DNA from: Bacteroidetes bacterium 43-93
GTDB taxonomy: Bacteria > Bacteroidota > Bacteroidia > Chitinophagales > Chitinophagaceae
NCBI GenBank assembly: GCA_001897855.1
Contig: MKUO01000004.1
Span: 124,001 to 188,000, forward strand
Length of the DNA: 64,000 bases
Reading direction: 5' to 3'
Each line of letters opens with the position of its first letter. The first letter of the stretch is position 1. The position numbers and the translations under genes are program-made. Under the pieces are notes generated by a model. It did no database searches. It was given only the letters and a program-made list of their open reading frames with translations, and was not told where the DNA came from. Below are positions 53,665-61,660 of this stretch, in pieces.

Positions 53665-54195
53665 ATGAAAAGAATCATCTACATCGCAATCCTGCTCACC
53701 TTTACGGTGACGGGGGCTTTTGCCCAAACAGCGGGGGCGGGTGCTTCGCAAACTACCAACCTGCAGTTGTCTGATGCCATAGAATTGAGCCTGCTAACCA
53801 GCAGCAGTGTAGCGATGGAATTTAATACAGTAAACGACTATGCAAATGGTATAGAATCTGACGAACATACCTTCCAGGTTAAATCTAATAAAAGGTTTGT
53901 GGTTCGCGTAAAGGTGCAATCTTCTAAGTTTACCTATGTTGGCTCTTCCAGCAATCCTAATATGAGCACCAGTTCTGTTTTGAAGTTTAAAGTAACTGCT
54001 AATAATACCGGCGGCACATTGACTTCAGGTTATAACAATTACAAATCGATGTCTACCAGTGGCGCTAAAGTAATTAATAATGGTACTGCAGGTGGCAACA
54101 ATACTTTCTCTGTAAAGTATAAGGCTACACCCGGTTTCACCTATCCGGCCGGTACTTATACAGTTGACGTAGTATATACTGCTACGCAATCCTGA
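53665..54195 (+). CDS. Small secreted beta-rich protein, paralogue B (unknown family)
   Basis: The 176-residue protein has a signal peptide ending GAFAQ and a Ser/Thr/Asn-rich mature part with no Cys. It shares with the protein at 34148-34696 the segments FNTVNDYANG, VKSNKRFVVRV, NTFSVKYKATPGFTYPAGTY and the terminal VVYTATQS. The central parts differ more, so the duplication is not recent. It is followed, 134 bases on, by an outer-membrane protein gene on the same strand, which could be a partner, although a terminator separates them. Function unknown. Confidence 0.72.
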   Translation: MKRIIYIAILLTFTVTGAFAQTAGAGASQTTNLQLSDAIELSLLTSSSVAMEFNTVNDYANGIESDEHTFQVKSNKRFVVRVKVQSSKFTYVGSSSNPNMSTSSVLKFKVTANNTGGTLTSGYNNYKSMSTSGAKVINNGTAGGNNTFSVKYKATPGFTYPAGTYTVDVVYTATQS

Positions 54196-54216
54196 TTCGG
54201 GACCAACTAATATTTA

Positions 54217-54251
54217 TCAAAGCCTGCTCTACAGCAGGCTTTGATGTTTTT
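54217..54251 (+). terminator. Intrinsic terminator after secreted protein B
   Basis: An 11-bp perfect stem, TCAAAGCCTGC with GCAGGCTTTGA, has a 6-base loop and is followed by TGTTTTT. Confidence 0.88.
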
Positions 54252-54329
54252 AATTATCAAAAAAGGCATTTCTTTAACCAGCGGCTAACATCATATTATT
54301 TTTTAGTGTTTTACATTTACGGTTGAATT

Positions 54330-55160
54330 ATGAGACGGATTTCATATTTGATCGTTCTGCCTGCGTTATCTTTTATTGTGAATACTGCTAACGCGCAATT
54401 TGCCGAAGAGGTGCGTGCTTTGCGGCCCGGACAAAGTGTAACACCACGAACAGTAGGTGAAAGTTGTTTTCAGCTGGGTGTTACAGGCGAAACGGGCTGG
54501 TCAGAGAAAAGCGATGATGTCGTAGACTCGTACAATAAATATCAATCAGCAACCGGCTATCTGTACTTTGGTATTTCTCATAGGTTAGATGTGCAGGCAT
54601 TGGGCGGTATGCGCGATGATAAATTCCTGGTGAATGGTGTCGATTCCAGGGTGTCGGGCTGGAACCTGGCTGCCCTGGGTTTGAAGTATAATATTTTCAA
54701 TACCAGGTCAAACAATTTTGCATTGGGTCTGCAGGCGCTTGCTAAGATCCCGAATATATCTTCAGATTATCCTACCGATAAGGTGGCGCCTCGTGTATCA
54801 TTACTGGCAGAATATAACCCGGCAGGGCAGGTTTCATTATTGGCAAATGTGGGCATAGATTACGATGGTGTCAGCAATGATCCTAAAGGCATATATGGTT
54901 TCCAATCGGCTTTTATGCTCAACAATTGGCTGGGCAGTTTTATAGAAACCTATGGTACCTACCAATATCGTGTCTTCTATAACCATATCGATCTGGGTGT
55001 TTTCGCGCATGTAGCGCATCATTTTATGATCCATGCATCCTGCGGTATGGGTGTCATAGGCAATAGGCAGGACGAGGGCTTTTTTGCAGCCGGCCTCGCT
55101 TATCGTTTCTCAACCATCAGCAACCGTCATAGGTGGATATATGGAGAATACAAAGATTAA
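54330..55160 (+). CDS. Outer-membrane beta-barrel-like protein
   Basis: The 276-residue protein has a signal peptide ending TANAQ. The mature part shows repeated amphipathic strands (ATGYLYFGISHRLDVQALGG, GWNLAALGLKYNIF, FALGLQALAKIP, VSLLAEYNPAGQVSLLANVG). This resembles the 'transporter'/phenol-degradation MetA-type outer-membrane family. Its 3' end overlaps the convergent metallopeptidase gene by four bases. A near-consensus box TACATTTA lies about 10 bases upstream. Substrate or role unknown. Confidence 0.72.
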   Translation: MRRISYLIVLPALSFIVNTANAQFAEEVRALRPGQSVTPRTVGESCFQLGVTGETGWSEKSDDVVDSYNKYQSATGYLYFGISHRLDVQALGGMRDDKFLVNGVDSRVSGWNLAALGLKYNIFNTRSNNFALGLQALAKIPNISSDYPTDKVAPRVSLLAEYNPAGQVSLLANVGIDYDGVSNDPKGIYGFQSAFMLNNWLGSFIETYGTYQYRVFYNHIDLGVFAHVAHHFMIHASCGMGVIGNRQDEGFFAAGLAYRFSTISNRHRWIYGEYKD

Positions 55161-56008
55161 AGGTCTTCGGTATCAAAAGTATTGCCCTGCCTGATATCGC
55201 CTGTTTCATAGCCTTTTTTAAACCACTTCATCCGTTGGGCCGATGTGCCATGTGTAAATGCATCCGGTACTACATACCCCTGCGATTGCTTTTGCAGCCT
55301 GTCGTCGCCAATAGCCTCTGCTGCGTTTAGCGCTTCATCAATATCTCCCGGTTCTACAATTCCTTTTGTTTCTGTATAGTGCGCCCATACGCCGGCATAA
55401 AAATCTGCCTGCAATTCCAGCCGAACGGATAGCTGGTTATATTCTTTTTCACTTAGCCTGCTGCGCAGTTGTTGCATTTGTTCCGATACGCCCAATAGGT
55501 TCTGTACGTGATGGCCTACTTCGTGTGCCACTACGTATGCCATGGTAAAATCGCCGGGGGCATGAAACCTGTTTTTCAGTTCGTCGTAGAAGGATAGGTC
55601 TATATAGACCTTTTCATCTGCGGGACAGTAAAAAGGGCCCATGCTGGCCATCGCATTACCGCACGCCGATTCCACGGGATCAGTAAACAGCACAAGCTTC
55701 GGCTTTTGATAGGTTTTACCCATCTTCCGGAATATATCTGTCCATACATCTTCCGTCTCAGCCAGCACTACTTTTACAAAATGCCGTGCTTCGCCTTCTT
55801 GTTGTGTTTCCTGGTAAGGTTCGTTCTGGGTAGCCTTGGGCATGGTAGGGCTTTCCTGCAATACCTGGCCGGGGTCGCCGCCAAGAAAATAAACAATAAT
55901 AGCTATGATGATGGTGCCAATGCCGCCGCCAATTACTTTGCCGCCAATACCCCCGCTGCCGCGCATGTCTTCTACATTATCGCTTTCTCTTCTGCCTTTC
56001 CAGAGCAT
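55157..56008 (-). CDS. Neutral zinc metallopeptidase (YpfJ/KPN_02809 family)
   Basis: The 283-residue protein has a Gly-rich N-terminus and one membrane helix (VIGGGIGTIIIAIIVYFLGG). The domain contains the zinc motif AYVVAHEVGHHVQNLLGVSE (HEVGH) with the later ELQADFYAGVWAHYTE supplying the third ligand. ACGNAMASMGPFYCPADEKV matches the family's Cys-containing loop. It is a predicted membrane-anchored peptidase of unknown substrate. Confidence 0.92.
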   Translation of the reverse strand: MLWKGRRESDNVEDMRGSGGIGGKVIGGGIGTIIIAIIVYFLGGDPGQVLQESPTMPKATQNEPYQETQQEGEARHFVKVVLAETEDVWTDIFRKMGKTYQKPKLVLFTDPVESACGNAMASMGPFYCPADEKVYIDLSFYDELKNRFHAPGDFTMAYVVAHEVGHHVQNLLGVSEQMQQLRSRLSEKEYNQLSVRLELQADFYAGVWAHYTETKGIVEPGDIDEALNAAEAIGDDRLQKQSQGYVVPDAFTHGTSAQRMKWFKKGYETGDIRQGNTFDTEDL

Positions 56009-56113
56009 ACATAAACTGTTTAGGTAAAACTATAGGTTTTCAAATTATTGTTCAGATAGGGTATCAATTAAAATTTCGTTCCATTGGCATGAGTTTTACC
56101 AACACTGTACTAT

Positions 56114-56644
56114 ATGCAGTCCGAATTACCTAAAGTGAAGACAGTAAAACCTACGGGTTTTAAAAAGTACTTCAACAGCTTTGCCAATAAGGTAACAACA
56201 GCTACAGGTAGTCCCTGGGCATTTATTCTTGCTTTAATCACGGTGATAGTATGGGCCGTAACGGGGCCTGTTTTTAAGTTTTCAGAAACCTGGCAGCTGG
56301 TTATTAATACAGGTACTACTATTGTTACTTTCTTAATGGTGTTTGTGATACAGCATGCGCAAAATAAGGATACTGTTGCCCTGCATCTTAAGATGAATGA
56401 ACTGATAGCATCAACGCAGCACGCCAGCAACAGGCTTATTAATATCGAGGATTTAACGGAGGAAGAGTTAATTACATTAAAGCAATTTTACATAAAATTA
56501 TCCGAGCTATCCAAAAAGAATAATGATTTGTTTTCTACTCATTCGCTCGACGAGGCCGAAGATAACAACGAGGAGAAAGCAGGTCATTACAATGCACGCA
56601 GAACAAGCAGGGTGCCCAAAACTACTGGCTCAGAGAACAGCTAG
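56114..56644 (+). CDS. Low-affinity iron permease family protein
   Basis: The 176-residue protein has two membrane segments (about 36-52 and 58-80). It matches the low-affinity iron permease family at FNSFANKVTTATGSPWAF, VWAVTGPVFKFSETWQLVIN and QHAQNKDTVALHLKMNELIA. A Glu-rich helical tail follows. The family name comes from fungal Fet4; transport by the short bacterial forms is not established. Its last 23 bases overlap the convergent lipoprotein gene. Confidence 0.88.
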   Translation: MQSELPKVKTVKPTGFKKYFNSFANKVTTATGSPWAFILALITVIVWAVTGPVFKFSETWQLVINTGTTIVTFLMVFVIQHAQNKDTVALHLKMNELIASTQHASNRLINIEDLTEEELITLKQFYIKLSELSKKNNDLFSTHSLDEAEDNNEEKAGHYNARRTSRVPKTTGSENS

Positions 56645-56852
56645 TGTACACCAGGTATTGAGAACCTGCAGGTGGCTGGTAGCTATCATTCAGTTCCTGG
56701 CATTTCTTCTTAGCGTTCTTTTCAGTAATATTCAGGTAAGGCTTTTCTTCAACAATCTGGTTGTTCGATTTACAAACACATGTATAATCGTTATGTTGAT
56801 AACAGGATGATAAACTGCAAATTGCCAGGGCGAAAAGTAAATAGCGGATCAT
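56622..56852 (-). CDS. Small Cys-containing lipoprotein
   Basis: The 76-residue protein has a signal ending SLSSC (lipobox, Cys17). The short mature part holds YTCVCKSNNQ and two more Cys, suggesting one or two disulfides, and a helical segment EKNAKKKCQELNDSY. It resembles other very small Bacteroidota lipoproteins of unknown role. It is convergent with, and overlaps, the iron-permease-family gene. Confidence 0.62.
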   Translation of the reverse strand: MIRYLLFALAICSLSSCYQHNDYTCVCKSNNQIVEEKPYLNITEKNAKKKCQELNDSYQPPAGSQYLVYTSCSLSQ

Positions 56853-56908
56853 CTTTTATTGTTTTATATCCTAATGTATGTAAAACAATAGAAAACGCAT
56901 AGTAATAC

Positions 56909-57442
56909 CTACACTTTTTTATAATGTAACTGTACCAGTCCCGATGGATAAGCAGTGGAGGATAACAGTTTGAGCGGCATCTCTGGCTTATCACCTGTTT
57001 TGAACAGCCGAATTCCTTGCCCGAGCAGTACCGGGATGATGGAAATTATATATTCATCTACCAGGTTTTGCTGCATAAAGGCAGCAATCAGTTCTCCACC
57101 GCCATCCAGGTGAATATCCTTACCTGGTTTCGCCCTTAGCTCATGCACCAGCTTATCTATACCTGCGCTATAGAAATGCAGATTATCTACAGACGGCCTG
57201 CCATTACGGGTGATAACATAAGTCTGCCTGTCATCGTGCGGAAAGGTGCCGCCAAACGTCAATACTTTATCATAGGTTTTGCGTCCCAGAATAAAAGTAT
57301 CTGTCTGTTCTACTATTTTGCTATATCCATAATCCTCACCGGGTGTGCCTACCACATCCAGCCACGATATATCTCCGTCTTCTTTTGCAATATAGCCATC
57401 CAGGCTGCACGCTATAAAAAGTATGATCTTGCGTTCGCTCAT
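56909..57442 (-). CDS. Dihydrofolate reductase/RibD C-terminal-like protein (1 of 3)
   Basis: The 177-residue protein has the DHFR/RibD_C fold: KIILFIACSLDGYIAKEDGD at the N-terminus, TFILGRKTYDKVLTFGG, and a C-terminal GGGELIAAFMQQNLVDEYII with IIPVLLGQGIRLF. The family contains NADPH-dependent reductases of pteridine- or riboflavin-like substrates, but single-domain members are mostly uncharacterised. Two relatives lie at 62525 and 63186. They are not clustered with folate or riboflavin genes. Confidence 0.85.
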   Translation of the reverse strand: MSERKIILFIACSLDGYIAKEDGDISWLDVVGTPGEDYGYSKIVEQTDTFILGRKTYDKVLTFGGTFPHDDRQTYVITRNGRPSVDNLHFYSAGIDKLVHELRAKPGKDIHLDGGGELIAAFMQQNLVDEYIISIIPVLLGQGIRLFKTGDKPEMPLKLLSSTAYPSGLVQLHYKKV

Positions 57443-57544
57443 AACTGCAAATATCGGGTCTCGGCATTTAAAGAAAATCGCCTATTCCTTTTACCCGTTT
57501 AATTTTTTATCGGTTTAGTTGTAATACCAGGACACTGTACTGAT

Positions 57545-58075
57545 TTATTGTATCGGTTGGTATTGTTTTCCGCGGGTCCTTGTAATTAAAGCAGCTACCA
57601 GCGTTACGATGATACCAATTGGTAAAGGTTCCATTAATGAAGTAGCGAGGAAATTGACAACTGGCTTATCCCAGATATTCTCCTTAAACCATTGTGCTTG
57701 TTCAACCGCCTTTTGAATTTCGACAGCGCTTTTACCTGCTTTTTTCATGCCCGCTACCGTGGCATTTGTATAATGAGCGGCGAAATCTGTCAGCACTGTA
57801 TTATATAATATTACCCAAATCAATCCATAAATAGCGCTGGCAATAAGGCTTATCAGGATACCCACTTTGAAGGCCTGTCCGAAACTGATATTTCCCCCCT
57901 GCTGTTTTTTTAAGGATGTTTGTGCAAAATAAATAAGGCTGAACCCTAATAACATAGTGGTGTATCCGATCACCATGCCGTTCGCCGGACGAATGCCGAA
58001 AATAACCGTCAGCAAAAATCCGCTGATGACAATAAAGCCAGAAATAAGGCCGTAATTAAGTACAATGCGTTTCAT
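57545..58075 (-). CDS. DUF4199 membrane protein
   Basis: The 176-residue protein has four membrane segments. The DUF4199 pattern is visible in VLNYGLISGFIVISGFLLTV, the loop GGNISFGQAFKVGILISLIA, the soluble helix with GMKKAGKSAVEIQKAVEQAQ, and LMEPLPIGIIVTLVAALITR near the C-terminus. Function unknown. It lies 106 bases downstream of the membrane-tethered LuxR gene on the same strand, an association that suggests a shared membrane signalling role. Confidence 0.85.
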   Translation of the reverse strand: MKRIVLNYGLISGFIVISGFLLTVIFGIRPANGMVIGYTTMLLGFSLIYFAQTSLKKQQGGNISFGQAFKVGILISLIASAIYGLIWVILYNTVLTDFAAHYTNATVAGMKKAGKSAVEIQKAVEQAQWFKENIWDKPVVNFLATSLMEPLPIGIIVTLVAALITRTRGKQYQPIQ

Positions 58076-58181
58076 AAATATGTGCTTGAATTTTTGACAA
58101 AATAAGGTTCAGGCAAGGGATTTGGCCTCATACTTTCGGATGATTTTACCGGAAATCGCACTTTTCCTACTAAAGTACCAG

Positions 58182-58625
58182 CTATTCTATCAGTTTCATA
58201 GCCCGCGCATTGGTCACTGCCTGCGTCCTTCTTTTCGCATCTAGTTTTAATAATATATTTGATACATGGGTCTTTACGGTGTTTACAGATACAAAGCTTT
58301 TATCAGCTATTTCCTGGTTGCTCATGCCCTGCGCCATTAATTGCAAAACTTCATATTCTCTTTTGCTGATACCAAGCTTGTTCAATTGTTCATCTACCGG
58401 CAATCTTGGAATAGCAACCGGCTCAACAATCTTCTCGACAATAATTTCTTTAGGGTTTACAAGTTTTCTTCCCAATACCACCCCTAATATGATGAATATC
58501 GCTGCGATGACCCCTGAATAGATCTCTACCTGGTTATCGAATATCACAAAGCGATACTTGGCAATTTCTAATAAGATTGCGAGGAGGCCGAATAGAACAC
58601 CATAAAATAAAAGACGCTTATTCAT
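58182..58625 (-). CDS. Membrane-tethered LuxR/GerE transcriptional regulator
   Basis: The 147-residue protein has two N-terminal membrane helices (about 5-22 and 36-53) and then a LuxR-type HTH domain (about 83-147: LGISKREYEVLQLMAQGMSN, QEIADKSFVSVNTVKTHVSN, ILLKLDAKRRTQAV). There is no receiver or periplasmic sensor domain, so it must read the membrane itself or a membrane partner. The DUF4199 gene downstream is the obvious candidate. ATG 58625 is chosen because an exact promoter box ends six bases upstream of it. Confidence 0.88.
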   Translation of the reverse strand: MNKRLLFYGVLFGLLAILLEIAKYRFVIFDNQVEIYSGVIAAIFIILGVVLGRKLVNPKEIIVEKIVEPVAIPRLPVDEQLNKLGISKREYEVLQLMAQGMSNQEIADKSFVSVNTVKTHVSNILLKLDAKRRTQAVTNARAMKLIE

Positions 58626-58631
58626 CAAAGG

Positions 58632-58639
58632 CAAATCTA
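58632..58639 (-). promoter_or_regulatory. -7 promoter box TAGATTTG for the LuxR gene
   Basis: An exact TAnnTTTG match on the minus strand whose last base is six bases before ATG 58625, another likely leaderless transcript. Confidence 0.58.
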
Positions 58640-58654
58640 GAATGTTTTGAAAGA

Positions 58655-58684
58655 CAAAAAAACCACCCTGGAAAGGATGGTTTG
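58655..58684 (-). terminator. Intrinsic terminator after the T9SS cargo gene
   Basis: On the minus strand AAACCATCC pairs with GGGTGGTTT (one G-T pair) around a short loop and is followed by a run of T residues. It lies 22 bases after the stop of the upstream T9SS cargo gene. Confidence 0.85.
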
Positions 58685-58706
58685 TGAAATGCGAGGATAT
58701 TATATT

Positions 58707-59465
58707 TTATTGCTTGATAAATGTGTTTGTATAGTAGCTGTTAGAACCGCTAAGAACGATATGGTAAGTTCCCGGCGCGAGATTTCCTAACGATATGATA
58801 GGATTGGACGTACCCTTACTAAATTCCCCTCTTGTTACCGTTGCGCCCGTCGCGTTAGTTATGATCATCGTTGTATTTTCGTCCGCATCATATTTCAATT
58901 GTAAATAGTCTTTTGCTGGATTGGGGTAAATGGTTACGAGTTTCGCCTGCATAGTACTGATTCCAGTAGTACCTACCTGTCCGGCATTTATCTTGCTACC
59001 GGTAGTGTTATATGCCCATTCTTTAACGGTAAATGAAGAGGCTCCGGCTCCTACAGACATTTTTAACCATCCGTAGTACCATGTATTACCGCTGTTCTTA
59101 AACCGAAAGCCTATGTATTTATCAGTTGCATTTGTTACCCAGTTACCGGTACCACCGCTGCTTAGCGCATCATAATCCCCGGCGATCCAATGCCCGGAAG
59201 GTGCGATGCTATCTCCGGCATTTAGTTTTGCCGGTAAGGCCGATGAGGTCTCAAATAATATTTCTGCATTCCCATGTGTTTGTATCACCACTTCCGGCGA
59301 CGGGTGCCACCAGATAACGATATCAGTACTGCCGGGAGTTGGCTGTATCACAAAGGCATTCCAGGTATTAACCGTAGTATCGGGGTTAATATCATGATAG
59401 TTGATTTGTCCGAACGATATGGTTGCTAAAAGGACAAACAGTTGCGTAAAGAGAATTTTTTTCAT
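58707..59465 (-). CDS. Secreted protein with T9SS type A sorting domain
   Basis: The 252-residue protein has a signal peptide ending ISFGQ. The central domain (about 20-165) is beta-rich with several Trp (WWHPSPEVVIQTHG, WIAGDYDALSSGGTG, YIGFRFKNSGNTWYYGWLKM) and looks like a lectin-like or 'LVIVD'-free surface domain; I do not recognise it. The last 75 residues are a T9SS type A sorting domain (VTIYPNPAKDYLQL, NLAPGTYHIVL, NTFIKQ). It should be exported to the cell surface or medium. Confidence 0.82.
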   Translation of the reverse strand: MKKILFTQLFVLLATISFGQINYHDINPDTTVNTWNAFVIQPTPGSTDIVIWWHPSPEVVIQTHGNAEILFETSSALPAKLNAGDSIAPSGHWIAGDYDALSSGGTGNWVTNATDKYIGFRFKNSGNTWYYGWLKMSVGAGASSFTVKEWAYNTTGSKINAGQVGTTGISTMQAKLVTIYPNPAKDYLQLKYDADENTTMIITNATGATVTRGEFSKGTSNPIISLGNLAPGTYHIVLSGSNSYYTNTFIKQ

Positions 59466-59633
59466 CGCTATTACTTTAATGATTTGAATGATTATTTATA
59501 CCCAAAACACAGATAATTCCACTAAACCACTATTAAGAATGCCTCGAAATGCAGAACATTTTGACGAATGGCTTTCATCAAAGATTTATCGTCACATCCA
59601 CGTCAAATATTTGGCATTTATTAACTTACGTAT

Positions 59634-60674
59634 GTGATTCAAAGAATAGCCGATAGCTTTTTATTGCGCAACCTCGTAATATGCTTTTTATATGTCAGCC
59701 CCGATATGTTTCAGGATATCGCAGCCCTGGAGCAGATGGGCATACCTCATCTTGTTACCGATGTAGGTGGCCATATAGCGTTCTATATATTCTTTGTTTT
59801 TCACAGCCGGGTGCTGTACGAAAAACTGTTCGCCACAAAAAAATATGCACTCTACCTTGTGGGGTTCTTTGTTACAATGTTTGTGTGGAGGGAAAGCACT
59901 CAATATGTTTTTTGGCTCTACACAAGGCCAGCCGGTGAAACTGTTTACCAAATAGAAGAGCTCAGGAATTACAACTGGTTGTTCTGGCTGTTTATTTATT
60001 GGGCCGATTTTGTGTACTCTTGGTTTGCATTGGGCGTTTACCTGGCATTTAAGTATTTTAAGGAACGTACCAGGTTTTTGCAGGTAGAAAACCTGAAAAA
60101 GGAACTGGAATTAAAGCAGCTGAACGAACAGTTGAACCCGCATTTTCTGTTCAATGCATTGAATAATATCTATAGCCATCTGCTTGATAATACCAACGAC
60201 GGTAAAGAACTCATCCTGAAATTAAGTGAGCTGATGCGTTATATCCTCGACAGCAGCAAGCATACAACGGTTTCTTTGCAAAACGAGCTAAAGTTTATAG
60301 AGCATTATATTGCGTTCGAACAAGAAAGGCTGGGGGAGCGCTGCCGGGTACATTATACTAAGTCTATCGATGCGAAAGACTTCAATATCGTTCCGCTCAT
60401 CATGTTTAATTTTATTGAAAATGCTTTTAAGTACGGCACCGCGTCATTAAGCAGGTCAGATATTTACATTGATGTTACCACGGATAAAGATTTACTCAGT
60501 TTAAAAGTGTCGAATCCCATACTGAATAACAGCTCCGCATCTATGCAGATAGGTATGGATAATACAAGGAAAAGGCTATCATTGGTGTACCCCAATAAGT
60601 ACGACCTTAGCATCTTAGGAAACGAAAAAGAATATACAGCCATTCTTCAATTACAAAATGTCAATGTCGCTTAG
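59634..60674 (+). CDS. LytS-type sensor histidine kinase
   Basis: The 346-residue protein has about four N-terminal membrane segments (to residue 145), then a coiled-coil (LQVENLKKELELKQLNEQ) and the His_kinase domain NEQLNPHFLFNALNNIYSHL with the phosphorylated His. The ATPase part has FNFIENAFKYG and a reduced GMDNTRKRL box. It starts at GTG 59634; the overlapping ATG is followed at once by a stop. Its last 17 bases overlap the LytTR regulator gene, its cognate partner. The signal sensed is unknown. Confidence 0.92.
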   Translation: MIQRIADSFLLRNLVICFLYVSPDMFQDIAALEQMGIPHLVTDVGGHIAFYIFFVFHSRVLYEKLFATKKYALYLVGFFVTMFVWRESTQYVFWLYTRPAGETVYQIEELRNYNWLFWLFIYWADFVYSWFALGVYLAFKYFKERTRFLQVENLKKELELKQLNEQLNPHFLFNALNNIYSHLLDNTNDGKELILKLSELMRYILDSSKHTTVSLQNELKFIEHYIAFEQERLGERCRVHYTKSIDAKDFNIVPLIMFNFIENAFKYGTASLSRSDIYIDVTTDKDLLSLKVSNPILNNSSASMQIGMDNTRKRLSLVYPNKYDLSILGNEKEYTAILQLQNVNVA

Positions 60675-61359
60675 TTGCATCATAGTAGATGACGAGCCCG
60701 GTGCAAGGCTTATACTGGAGAACTACATCAGTAAGCTCCCGCATGTTTCTTTGCTCCATAAGTTTAGCAATGCTGTAGACGCTTTCCAATTTCTTAGAAA
60801 CAATAAGGTCGATATAATACTGCTTGATATCAATATGCCTGAGGTGGACGGCTTTAGCCTTATAGATATGTTAAGCCATAAACCAATGGTCATATTTACA
60901 ACTGCCTATTCAGATTTTGCACTGAGAGGTTTCGAGTATAATGCTATCGATTACCTGCAAAAGCCCATCCGTTTCGAGCGTTTTGTACAGGCAATAGAAA
61001 AAGCTATTAGATGGAACAAAGCCGATAACACGGAGGAACCCGAACCTGAGCATATCACCGTTAAAGCAGATGGCATTACCCGGCGCGTATTGTTGTCAGA
61101 TATATATTATATAGAAAGCCTGGGCAATTATTTAAAGATCTGCTGCAGAAACGCAAAATACATGGTGCACATGACAATGGCCGAAATGGAAGCCCAGCTG
61201 CCGCCCATGTCTTTCATTCGCATACACAAGTCCTACACTGTTAATACAAAATATGTCACGTCAGCCAATGATACACAGCTCCGGGTCGCAGATGCAACTT
61301 TACCCATTGGTAAGACCTATAAAAAATATGTTACCGAAATGCTGAAACGCATAAAATAA
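60658..61359 (+). CDS. LytTR family response regulator
   Basis: The 233-residue protein has a receiver (residues 5-120: SCIIVDDEPGARLILENYIS, IILLDINMPEVDGFSLIDML with the phosphoacceptor Asp, FTTAYSD, YLQKPI) and a C-terminal LytTR DNA-binding domain (about 135-233: ITVKADGITRRVLLSDIYYI, ESLGNYLKI, FIRIHKSYTVN). It is overlapped and presumably translated together with the upstream LytS kinase. It should bind direct repeats near its targets, none of which is obvious here. Confidence 0.94.
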   Translation: MSMSLSCIIVDDEPGARLILENYISKLPHVSLLHKFSNAVDAFQFLRNNKVDIILLDINMPEVDGFSLIDMLSHKPMVIFTTAYSDFALRGFEYNAIDYLQKPIRFERFVQAIEKAIRWNKADNTEEPEPEHITVKADGITRRVLLSDIYYIESLGNYLKICCRNAKYMVHMTMAEMEAQLPPMSFIRIHKSYTVNTKYVTSANDTQLRVADATLPIGKTYKKYVTEMLKRIK

Positions 61360-61381
61360 AAACCACTCAGATGAGTGGTTT
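61360..61381 (+). terminator. Probable terminator after the LytTR gene
   Basis: AAACCACTC and GAGTGGTTT form a 9-bp stem around AGAT directly after the stop codon. The T tract is short, so this could also act only as a 3' stabilising hairpin. The 279 bases from here to the next gene are AT-rich and hold no other recognisable feature. Confidence 0.65.
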
Positions 61382-61660
61382 AAAATATCTGGATAGCAAG
61401 TAAGAGTTGTATGCAAACATAGCACTTTAGCAACGCTTAATTGTATCTGATTTTTATTTTTTTACTTTTTCTATAAAATGAGGTGTCTTAGAACAGCTAT
61501 TGGTGAAGTGCCTGATTTTTTTGATAGGGACAAAAAGAGTTAAGATTGGTCTGCGTATTTATGTAACAGAGTAAAATCTACTAATGTTCATATCCGCTAA
61601 GTATTTTTTTTAAGCGCCATTCAGGCATACAAATTGCTGTAAACAGGAAAAAATAAAACT

